Shown here in pieces: positions 1 to 4,461 of a stretch of DNA of 5,315 bases; positions within the stretch are counted from its first letter, which is position 1, and each line of letters begins with the position of its first letter. The stretch is taken from assembly GCA_017523005.1 (NCBI GenBank), contig JAFWXG010000234.1, positions 1-5,315 on the forward strand. Direction: 5' to 3'. The notes below the pieces were generated by a model. It did no database searches. It was not told the origin of the DNA and saw only the letters and a program-made list of their open reading frames with translations. The stretch comes from Clostridia bacterium (GTDB taxonomy: Bacteria; Bacillota; Clostridia; RGIG6154). The position numbers were made by a program, and so were the translations under genes.

Positions 1-261
1 CTCAAAGAAATGCAACAGGGAAACTTTACTTTAGAGGAAATCGAAAATGCAAAGCTTGACATAAAAGACACCTTTACAGGTATTGCCGATTATGGAGAGT
101 TGCTTGCAGACTTTGATTTTGCGCTTAATAGCGCAGGGGTAGAGGATACTCCACAAGATGTAATTGACAAGGTTATGGCAGTAACAAAAGAAGAAATTGT
201 TGATGCTGCAAACACAGTTTTTGTTGACACCATTTACTTTTTAAAAGGAGAAAATGAATGA
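1..261 (+). CDS. ymfF: M16 peptidase-like protein, YmfF/YfmF type (C-terminal end only)
   Basis: The reading frame is open from the first base of the window (Leu-Lys-Glu, then Met at 10), so the 86 codons seen are the tail of a longer protein; family members are about 420 residues. The tail has the helical, acidic C-terminal character of the M16 fold, including a segment reading VTKEEIVDAANTVF, similar to the end of M16 C-terminal domains. Assignment as the YmfF-type partner rests mainly on context: it overlaps by 4 nt (ATGA) a complete YmfH-type M16 peptidase, and these two are usually encoded side by side in Firmicutes. In that pair YmfF typically lacks the zinc motif and acts as the non-catalytic half. 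That region lies outside the window and cannot be checked. NCBI names the family 'EF-P 5-aminopentanol modification-associated protein YfmF'; its biochemical role is not settled. Confidence 0.75.
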   Translation, partial: LKEMQQGNFTLEEIENAKLDIKDTFTGIADYGELLADFDFALNSAGVEDTPQDVIDKVMAVTKEEIVDAANTVFVDTIYFLKGENE

Positions 262-1532
262 ATTATACCGTTTTAGAATGTAAAGCTCTTGACGAAAAAG
301 CTCATATCTATACACATGAATCAGGACTTAAAATCTATATCGTACCCAAAAAAGGCTTTAAGAGAAAATGCGCATATTTTGCGGCAAATTACGGGTCTAT
401 GGATGTTTTTTATGAAAAAGACGGCGAGAAAGTGCCTATCCCTGACGGTCTTGCGCATTTTTTAGAGCACAAGCTGTTTGAAAGCGAAGAGGGTGACGCT
501 TTTACAAAATACGCAAAGACAGGCGCGTCAGCAAACGCGTTTACTTCATTTGGCTGTACTGCATATAATTTTTCGTGTGCCGACAAATTTTATGAAAATC
601 TTGAAATTTTAACAGATTTGGTTCAAACTCCTTATTTTACAGACGAGAATGTTAAAAAAGAACAGGGAATTATAGGTCAGGAAATCAATATGTATTTAGA
701 TGCTCCCGATTGGCGTGTTTACCAGAATATGCTGGAGGCTATGTACCAAAATTCTACAGTAAGACGGGATATTGCAGGAAGTGTCGAAAGTATTTCAAAA
801 ATTACTCCTGAGCTTTTGTATGATTGCTATTCAAAGTTTTATTCTCCCGAAAACATGGTGCTTGTTTTAGTTGGGGATATCGACCATCAGGAAACTGCAA
901 AAGTTTTAGAAAAATTATTATGTAATCTTAAAAAAAGGGAATGTCCTAAAAAGGTTTATTTAGAAGAACCTAAAAATGTAGAAAAGGCATATACAGAGCA
1001 AAATTTAAGTGTAAGCTTTCCTATATACATGATAGGGTTTAAATCAAAGCCGTCAAAGATAGGTATTGACACTTTAAGACAAGGCATAATAGGTGAAATT
1101 GCGCTTGGAATTTTATACGGAAAAAGCAGTAAATTCTTTACCGAAAATTATGAAAAAGGGTACATCAATGATAAATTCGGTGCGATATACGAGGTTTGTA
1201 CCAACTACAGCCATGCTATCTTAGAGTGTGAGGGAGAGTATTACGAAGAAGTGAAGAGAAGTGCTGTTGAAACTGCAGAAAATGCTGTTAAAAATGGTAT
1301 TTCTGACCAAGATTTTGAAAGACGAAAAACTTTGCTTAAAAGTGATTTTATTAGAGGATTTAATGATGTGGAAAAAATTGCAGGAAGATTTATGGACGCA
1401 GAGTTTGACAAATACAATTTATACGACACAACATCTTTAATAGACGAGGTAACAAAGGAAGATGTTTTAGATTTTATAAAGGGGGTACTGGCAGAAGAAA
1501 ACAGCGTTCTATCTGTTATTCTGCCGAAATAA
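258..1532 (+). CDS. ymfH: M16 family zinc metallopeptidase, YmfH/YfmH type
   Basis: Complete protein of 424 residues, a normal length for a two-domain M16 peptidase. The N-terminal domain carries the inverted zinc motif HFLEH: His67 and His71 are ligands and Glu70 the catalytic base. The third ligand is probably Glu142 in the GQEI segment, with the usual accompanying Glu135 seven residues earlier, so the enzyme is predicted to be active. The segment YSPENMVLVLVGDID (195-209) is the typical strand leading out of the first M16 domain, and residues about 230-424 form the second domain. No signal peptide is visible, so a cytosolic location is expected. The start is supported by AAAAGGAG at 243-250, 7 nt before ATG, and by the ATGA overlap with the preceding gene, implying translational coupling and probably a heterodimer. 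Known links of the family are EF-P modification in Bacillus and peptide processing; the substrate here is unknown. Confidence 0.9.
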   Translation: MNYTVLECKALDEKAHIYTHESGLKIYIVPKKGFKRKCAYFAANYGSMDVFYEKDGEKVPIPDGLAHFLEHKLFESEEGDAFTKYAKTGASANAFTSFGCTAYNFSCADKFYENLEILTDLVQTPYFTDENVKKEQGIIGQEINMYLDAPDWRVYQNMLEAMYQNSTVRRDIAGSVESISKITPELLYDCYSKFYSPENMVLVLVGDIDHQETAKVLEKLLCNLKKRECPKKVYLEEPKNVEKAYTEQNLSVSFPIYMIGFKSKPSKIGIDTLRQGIIGEIALGILYGKSSKFFTENYEKGYINDKFGAIYEVCTNYSHAILECEGEYYEEVKRSAVETAENAVKNGISDQDFERRKTLLKSDFIRGFNDVEKIAGRFMDAEFDKYNLYDTTSLIDEVTKEDVLDFIKGVLAEENSVLSVILPK

Positions 1533-2330
1533 ATGGATAAATTTATTGGTTTTCCGGGACTTGGTTTAAGCTTTAATGTAAATCCTGTTGCTTTTACTTT
1601 GTTTGGCAAGGATGTGTACTGGTATGGCGTAATTATAGGTTGTGCTATAATTTTAGCGGTCATTCTCTGCACATATCTTGGTAAAAAGCAGGGTATATCA
1701 AGTGATACAATTTTAGATATTGTATTGATTGGAACTCCTACGGCAGTTATATTCGCAAGAATTTATTACTGCATTTTCTCATGGGAAAAGTATGCAGACG
1801 AGCCATGGAAAGTGTTTTATATATGGGAGGGCGGTATTGCAATTTACGGCGCAATAATAGGTGCTGTACTTGCCGCATACATATATTGCAGAGTAAAAAA
1901 ACTTGACTGGCGGAAAATATTTGATGTCTGCATTGTGGGTGTTATATTAGGTCAGGCGATAGGAAGATGGGGAAATTTTGTAAACCGTGAAGCTTTCGGG
2001 AATGAAACAACACTTCCATGGCGTATGGAACTCCATTCTATCGGTGGTACTGTGATGTTCGTGCACCCCACATTTTTATATGAAAGCCTGTGGAATATAC
2101 TTGGAACCTTGCTTTTAATATGGGTAAACAATCACAAAACAAAAGACGGGGAAGCGTTTTTCATGTACTTTGTGTGGTACGGAATAGGAAGATTTTTTGT
2201 TGAGGGCTTAAGAACTGACAGTTTATATTGGGGTCCGTTCAGATTTTCACAGGTGTTTGCTGTGCTGACCGCAATTTTAGGACTTATTGCACTTTTTATA
2301 TTGAAAAAGGATAAAATAAAACGGAGTTAA
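1533..2330 (+). CDS. lgt: Prolipoprotein diacylglyceryl transferase
   Basis: Integral membrane enzyme of 265 residues that moves diacylglycerol from phosphatidylglycerol to the lipobox cysteine of prelipoproteins, the first step of lipoprotein maturation. The Lgt signature GRWGNFVNREAFG is at 144-156, with the essential Arg at 145. HPTFLYES (178-185) and GRFFVE (219-224) are also present; Arg220 and Glu224 correspond to E. coli Arg239 and Glu243. Hydrophobic segments lie near 29-50, 62-83, 98-120, 130-147, 186-199, 207-226 and 238-257, fitting the seven-helix fold. At the position of E. coli His103 the sequence is GGIAIYG, with Tyr105 instead of His. The ATG directly follows the ymfH stop with no spacer and no clear Shine-Dalgarno sequence (CTGCCGAAATAA precedes it), so translation probably depends on coupling to ymfH. 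The start is supported by FPGLGLSF near the N-terminus, as in clostridial Lgt. The stop codon lies in the terminator stem. Confidence 0.97.
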   Translation: MDKFIGFPGLGLSFNVNPVAFTLFGKDVYWYGVIIGCAIILAVILCTYLGKKQGISSDTILDIVLIGTPTAVIFARIYYCIFSWEKYADEPWKVFYIWEGGIAIYGAIIGAVLAAYIYCRVKKLDWRKIFDVCIVGVILGQAIGRWGNFVNREAFGNETTLPWRMELHSIGGTVMFVHPTFLYESLWNILGTLLLIWVNNHKTKDGEAFFMYFVWYGIGRFFVEGLRTDSLYWGPFRFSQVFAVLTAILGLIALFILKKDKIKRS

Positions 2331-2350
2331 GAAACTCCGTTTATTTTTTT
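2318..2350. terminator. Bidirectional intrinsic terminator between lgt and the flavin reductase gene
   Basis: A perfect 10-bp stem AAACGGAGTT (2319-2328) / AACTCCGTTT (2333-2342) closes a 4-nt loop. On the + strand it is followed by A and seven Ts (2344-2350), a good rho-independent terminator for the ymfF-ymfH-lgt operon. On the minus strand the same stem is followed by TATTTTATCC, a weaker but usable U-rich tail for the converging gene. The lgt stop codon (2328-2330) overlaps the left arm and loop, and the stop of the minus-strand gene (2341-2343) overlaps the right arm, so the hairpin fills the whole 10-nt gap. Confidence 0.9.
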
Positions 2351-2844
2351 AGTATTTTTTCTATTTCAACAATATATACTTTATGATAATTTTTGTCAGC
2401 GTACATTTTTTCATCAAAGCCAGCATCTACAAAGCTTTCAGCGTTAAGCATCTGTCCGTAATGCTTTTTACATATAAATACAGTATCAGCTTCTTCAAAA
2501 TATGGGGCGTTTTCTTCCCTTGAAACACTAAACCCACATTCTTTTATTTTATCAACATCTCTTCCTGAAACAGTTCCGCAAAGGTTAAGCTCTTTGCGAT
2601 ATTTTTCAGGCAAGATGCTTATAGACATATAGTCTGAATTTTCAATAAATTTGTAGGTGTGACGGGTAGGGCGTACAAAAATAAACGCTACAGGCTTATT
2701 CCATAAAATTCCAACTCCGCCCCAGCTTGCTGTCATGGTGTTTACTTTTCCGTCAAATTCTGCAGTCAAAAGCATCCAGTCCTTGCCAATCATTTTGAAT
2801 GGATTATCGGGCAAAGAGTAGGGAGATATTTCTTTAAATGACAT
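2341..2844 (-). CDS. Flavin reductase-like FMN-binding protein (split-barrel, flavoredoxin type)
   Basis: Complete 167-residue protein of the flavin reductase-like domain family, which binds FMN in a split beta-barrel. Family members act as NAD(P)H:flavin oxidoreductases or small redox carriers. Seen here: NTMTASWGGVGILWNKP (35-51), the conserved flavin phosphate and ring-binding segment; the following strand AFIFVRPTRHTYKFIE (53-68); and LCGTVSGRDVDKI (88-100), the second conserved motif. HYGQMLNAE (128-136) is typical of the C-terminal half. No signal peptide or membrane segment is seen, so it is cytosolic. The start is fixed by GGAGG at 2853-2857, 8 nt before ATG. It is monocistronic: a promoter at 2878-2906 leaves a leader of about 27 nt, and the gene ends in the shared terminator. 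The electron donor and physiological acceptor cannot be told from sequence. Confidence 0.9.
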   Translation of the reverse strand: MSFKEISPYSLPDNPFKMIGKDWMLLTAEFDGKVNTMTASWGGVGILWNKPVAFIFVRPTRHTYKFIENSDYMSISILPEKYRKELNLCGTVSGRDVDKIKECGFSVSREENAPYFEEADTVFICKKHYGQMLNAESFVDAGFDEKMYADKNYHKVYIVEIEKILKK

Positions 2845-2877
2845 ATTGAATTCCTCCAGTTTGATATTTTTGATATT

Positions 2878-2906
2878 ATATTAGCAAAAATTTTGATTTA
2901 TGTCAA
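2878..2906 (-). promoter_or_regulatory. Promoter of the flavin reductase-like gene
   Basis: Read on the minus strand: a perfect -35 TTGACA (2906-2901), a 17-nt spacer (2900-2884) ending in TGC, and a -10 TAATAT (2883-2878), giving an extended -10 (TGnTAATAT). A better-looking TATAAT at 2880-2875 would need a 20-nt spacer. Transcription should begin near 2871, leaving a leader of about 27 nt that contains the GGAGG ribosome site. Confidence 0.8.
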
Positions 2907-2955
2907 ACAACTAAAGCTTAAGAAACTAAAATTTTATGTCGATTACTGAAATATT

Positions 2956-2984
2956 TTGTCATTTTGCTGATATTATGGTAAACT
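2956..2984 (+). promoter_or_regulatory. Candidate + strand promoter in the intergenic region
   Basis: TTGTCA (2956-2961, five of six bases to consensus), a 17-nt spacer ending in TGG, then TAAACT (2979-2984, four of six), so it has an extended -10 (TGnTAAACT). It points away from the flavin reductase promoter, toward 3199, where an intrinsic terminator lies on the same strand. Promoter-like matches are common in AT-rich DNA, so the paired terminator is the main reason to list it. The predicted start is near 2991. Confidence 0.4.
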
Positions 2985-3047
2985 AAATTTTAAAATTTAT
3001 GAGGAAAAATGCCATAATTTAGCCATTATTTACTCCACAAAAAATGC

Positions 3048-3137
3048 AAATTTGGTGGATAACTGCATGAAATTTTGTGGATAAGGGGGATAAAAAACAA
3101 AAAAAGCCTTATTTTAAAGGGAAATTTTGGTGGATAA
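3048..3137. repeat. Three direct repeats containing DnaA-box-like sites
   Basis: The motif AAATTT(T)-G/T-GTGGATAA occurs three times in the same orientation. The 9-mer ends are GGTGGATAA (3054-3062), TGTGGATAA (3076-3084) and GGTGGATAA (3129-3137). On the minus strand the middle copy is TTATCCACA, the exact DnaA-box consensus of E. coli and B. subtilis; the other two are TTATCCACC, one mismatch. A degenerate fourth, GGGGGATAA (3085-3093), touches the middle copy. Start-to-start spacings are 22 and 53 bp, close to two and five helical turns, so the sites would lie on one face of the DNA. The similarity reaches at least six bases beyond the DnaA 9-mer. Copies 1 and 3 also share a following CT. 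Confidence 0.6.
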
Positions 3138-3176
3138 CTTTTAGCGACAAAAACCAAAAATAAAATATTATGTAAA

Positions 3177-3199
3177 CCTAATAAAATTAGGCTTTTTTT
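3177..3199 (+). terminator. + strand intrinsic terminator without an upstream protein gene
   Basis: CCTAAT (3177-3182), loop AAA, ATTAGG (3186-3191), then C and seven Ts (3193-3199). On the minus strand the tail is TTTACATAAT, much weaker, although it might slow readthrough from the mgl operon. Its stronger orientation has no protein gene upstream until lgt, more than 800 nt away and already terminated. Confidence 0.6.
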
Positions 3200-3247
3200 G
3201 ACACAAAAATATTAAAATTGCATATCAAATTTGTAATATTTTGTGTC
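3200..3247. repeat. Long imperfect inverted repeat at the 3' end of the mgl operon
   Basis: GACACAAAAATATTA (3200-3214) pairs with TAATATTTTGTGTC (3234-3247), leaving one unpaired A in the left arm. Inside it AAATT (3215-3219) pairs with AATTT (3228-3232), closing an 8-nt loop (3220-3227). In minus-strand RNA it directly follows the 40-codon gene, whose stop codon supplies the first G of the stem. It is followed by seven As, not Us, so it is not a classic terminator by itself. It could protect the 3' end of the mgl mRNA or act together with the next hairpin (3177-3191). Confidence 0.6.
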
Positions 3248-3369
3248 TAAAACACTATAATGAGCAACAATATTGTCGCAATAAGAACAGGAATCGCTAC
3301 ATCCAGAATTTGAATGTAGCGTTCCTTGTTTATCTTTGTTTTTAAAAACGGATAGGATTTGTTATTCAT
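3247..3369 (-). CDS. Small single-pass membrane protein, last gene of the mgl operon (40 aa)
   Basis: A short gene of 40 codons plus TAG. It begins 6 nt after the mglC stop and has a strong Shine-Dalgarno sequence, AAGGAGAT (3385-3378), inside the final codons of mglC, with GGAG 10 nt before the ATG. The protein has a polar, basic N-terminal half (MNNKSYPFLKTKINKER, five Lys/Arg) and then one hydrophobic segment (about residues 18-40, ending ATILLLIIVF), with the chain stopping at the end of the membrane segment. By the positive-inside rule the N-terminus faces the cytoplasm. I do not recognise a family. The arrangement recalls small helper subunits of membrane complexes such as KdpF or AcrZ, so an accessory role with MglC is a reasonable inference, not shown. 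An alternative is a decayed N-terminus of a second permease, but no permease-like sequence follows the stop. Confidence 0.7.
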   Translation of the reverse strand: MNNKSYPFLKTKINKERYIQILDVAIPVLIATILLLIIVF

Positions 3370-3375
3370 AAAAGT

Positions 3376-4446
3376 TTATCTCCTTACCAGGTATTTTCTC
3401 ATGTCAATAGCGCACGCAGCTAAAATAATAAGTCCTTTTATAATATATTGCAAATTCACATCTATAGACAAAAAGTTTAATGCGACAAATATTATTCTTA
3501 ATAAGAATACTCCGATTACAACTCCGCCTATATTTCCTGTTCCGCCAACAAATGAAACACCGCCTATTACACAAGCTGCTATTGCATCACTTTCATAGTT
3601 AAGACCTGTTGATGCTGTATTAGAACCAATTCGTGCCGCTTCAATAAAGCCAGTAACTCCGTACATCATCCCGGCAAGAACATGGACTAATATGGTGGTT
3701 TTTACAACATTTACACCCGAAACATTTGCGGCATCTTTGTTTGAACCTACAGCAAACATATTTTTGCCGAATGCTGTTTTGTTCCATATAAACCACATTA
3801 TTATAACTACTATAAGTCCGTACCATACATAGTTAGGTATTGCAATTTTGCCGAGCGAAATTAAACTTCCTGTCACAAATACTTTGTATGAGGCATCAAG
3901 TCCTGATAACGGCTGACCGTTATTGCCATTAAGAGTTATATACATAAGCAAAATGCCGTATACAATAAGCTGTGTTGCAAGTGTAACAATAAAGGGATGC
4001 AGATTAAATTTTGATATACAAAATCCGTTTACATATCCGACTATTGCACCTATTATGAGTACAATTAAAAAAACTAAAGGAATTGGAAGTGGCGGGAGAG
4101 AGGGAAACATTTTTGAGGTGTATGCTATAGCCTGCAAAAGTGATGCAGATACACACGCAGTAAGACCTACAACACGCCCCGCTGAAAGGTCGGTGCCTGT
4201 AAGAACAATAGTCCCTGCAATACCACACGCAATAGGAAGATTTGCAGCAGATAAGCTTATTATATTTATAATTGAGTTTGTCCCTAAAAACTTGGGATTT
4301 TGTGTGTAGGTGTAAATGATTGCAAGTATAAGAAGAATATAAAGTGCGTTGTTTATTAAAAATTCTTTTTGATAGGAAAGCTTGTCCTTTGCGTTTAAAC
4401 TTTTATAATGCAGAAATTTCTGTTTCCAATTTGATATAAAATTCAA
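3376..4446 (-). CDS. mglC: Galactose/methyl-galactoside ABC transporter permease MglC
   Basis: Membrane subunit of 356 residues of a sugar ABC importer in the branched permease family (RbsC/MglC/AraH), which forms the channel as a dimer. Blocks match my memory of E. coli MglC closely: TGTDLSAGR (83-91), NLHPFIVTLATQLIVYG (148-164), WNKTAFGKNMFAVG (221-234) followed by SGVNV (243-247), and DAIAACVIGGVSF (287-299), ending LQYIIKGLIILA (332-343) before AIDMRKY. The N-terminal ~30 residues are polar and cytoplasmic; the rest is a series of eight to ten hydrophobic segments. The start is TTG at 4446, 8 nt after AGGAGG; no ATG lies in frame before Met113, inside the conserved core. It follows mglA by 14 nt and is followed by the 40-codon gene. 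Sugar specificity is inferred from similarity, and related sugars such as glucose are possible. Confidence 0.92.
   Translation of the reverse strand: MNFISNWKQKFLHYKSLNAKDKLSYQKEFLINNALYILLILAIIYTYTQNPKFLGTNSIINIISLSAANLPIACGIAGTIVLTGTDLSAGRVVGLTACVSASLLQAIAYTSKMFPSLPPLPIPLVFLIVLIIGAIVGYVNGFCISKFNLHPFIVTLATQLIVYGILLMYITLNGNNGQPLSGLDASYKVFVTGSLISLGKIAIPNYVWYGLIVVIIMWFIWNKTAFGKNMFAVGSNKDAANVSGVNVVKTTILVHVLAGMMYGVTGFIEAARIGSNTASTGLNYESDAIAACVIGGVSFVGGTGNIGGVVIGVFLLRIIFVALNFLSIDVNLQYIIKGLIILAACAIDMRKYLVRR
3378..3385 (-). promoter_or_regulatory. Ribosome binding site of the 40-codon gene, embedded in mglC
   Basis: AAGGAGAT read on the minus strand overlaps the last Arg codons and stop of mglC (CTG GTA AGG AGA TAA). 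Because the gene is too short to judge by coding statistics, this well-placed site is the main evidence that it is translated, probably coupled to mglC. Confidence 0.75.
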
Positions 4447-4461
4447 ATCAAATCCCTCCTT
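4444..4461 (-). promoter_or_regulatory. Ribosome binding site and TTG start of mglC
   Basis: On the minus strand AAGGAGGG (4461-4454) is followed by seven bases and TTG (4446-4444). AGGAGG is a near-perfect Shine-Dalgarno sequence. Another TTG at 4451-4449 is in a different frame and hits a stop after one more codon, so the start at 4446 is decided by frame and spacing. A strong ribosome site paired with a weak start codon may tune MglC against MglA. Confidence 0.8.

Larger units (their letters stand above)
2991..3199 (+). ncRNA. Possible small non-coding transcript (about 210 nt)
   Basis: Inferred only from a candidate promoter (2956-2984) and a good + strand intrinsic terminator (3177-3199) bracketing a stretch with no reading frame longer than eight codons. 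I do not recognise a known RNA family (6S, tmRNA, RNase P or SRP motifs are not apparent). The transcript would carry six GGA triplets (3003, 3057, 3079, 3088, 3120, 3132), three of them in GTGGATAA repeats. Repeated GGA is the recognition core of CsrA, so a CsrA-sequestering RNA is one speculative reading. The same repeats read as DNA are DnaA boxes, so the terminator could instead just insulate a regulatory region. Confidence 0.25.
2845..3246. other. 400-nt gene-poor, very AT-rich intergenic region
   Basis: No protein gene is supported here. Every ATG on the + strand between 2991 and 3199 opens a frame of eight codons or fewer (at 2999, 3009, 3044, 3067 and 3169), and the minus-strand ATGs I read out (from 3014, 3026 and 3068) give at most 12 codons, none with a ribosome site. 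The stretch does hold ordered non-coding structure: the minus promoter of the flavin reductase gene, a facing + promoter candidate, three DnaA-box-like direct repeats, a + strand terminator and a long hairpin. These are listed separately. Confidence 0.75.

Noticed and set aside
1241..1672. 143-codon open frame on the minus strand across the ymfH/lgt junction
   Set aside because: It lies opposite two well-supported genes, has a serine/leucine-rich composition typical of an antisense shadow, and shows no recognisable domain.
3009..3017. GAGG followed by ATG CCA TAA, a possible minimal leader frame
   Set aside because: The ribosome site is only 4 nt from the ATG and the frame has two sense codons, so chance is the simpler explanation.
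3044..3070. Eight-codon frame with adjacent Trp codons, resembling a trp-type leader peptide
   Set aside because: It has no ribosome site, no amino-acid biosynthesis gene follows, and the two TGG codons come from the GGTGGATAA repeat.
2845..3246. CRISPR array, tRNA, riboswitch or insertion-sequence remnant in the intergenic region
   Set aside because: Only three irregularly spaced short repeats are present, with no unique spacers of constant length, no cloverleaf, no transposase fragment or terminal inverted repeats with target duplication, and no riboswitch core that I recognise.
3923..4309. 128-codon + strand open frame opposite mglC
   Set aside because: It is entirely antisense to the conserved core of mglC, and its composition follows from that gene's codons. 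The other short frames inside mglC and mglA (3359-3598, 3641-3826, 4004-4228, 4777-5010) are rejected for the same reason.
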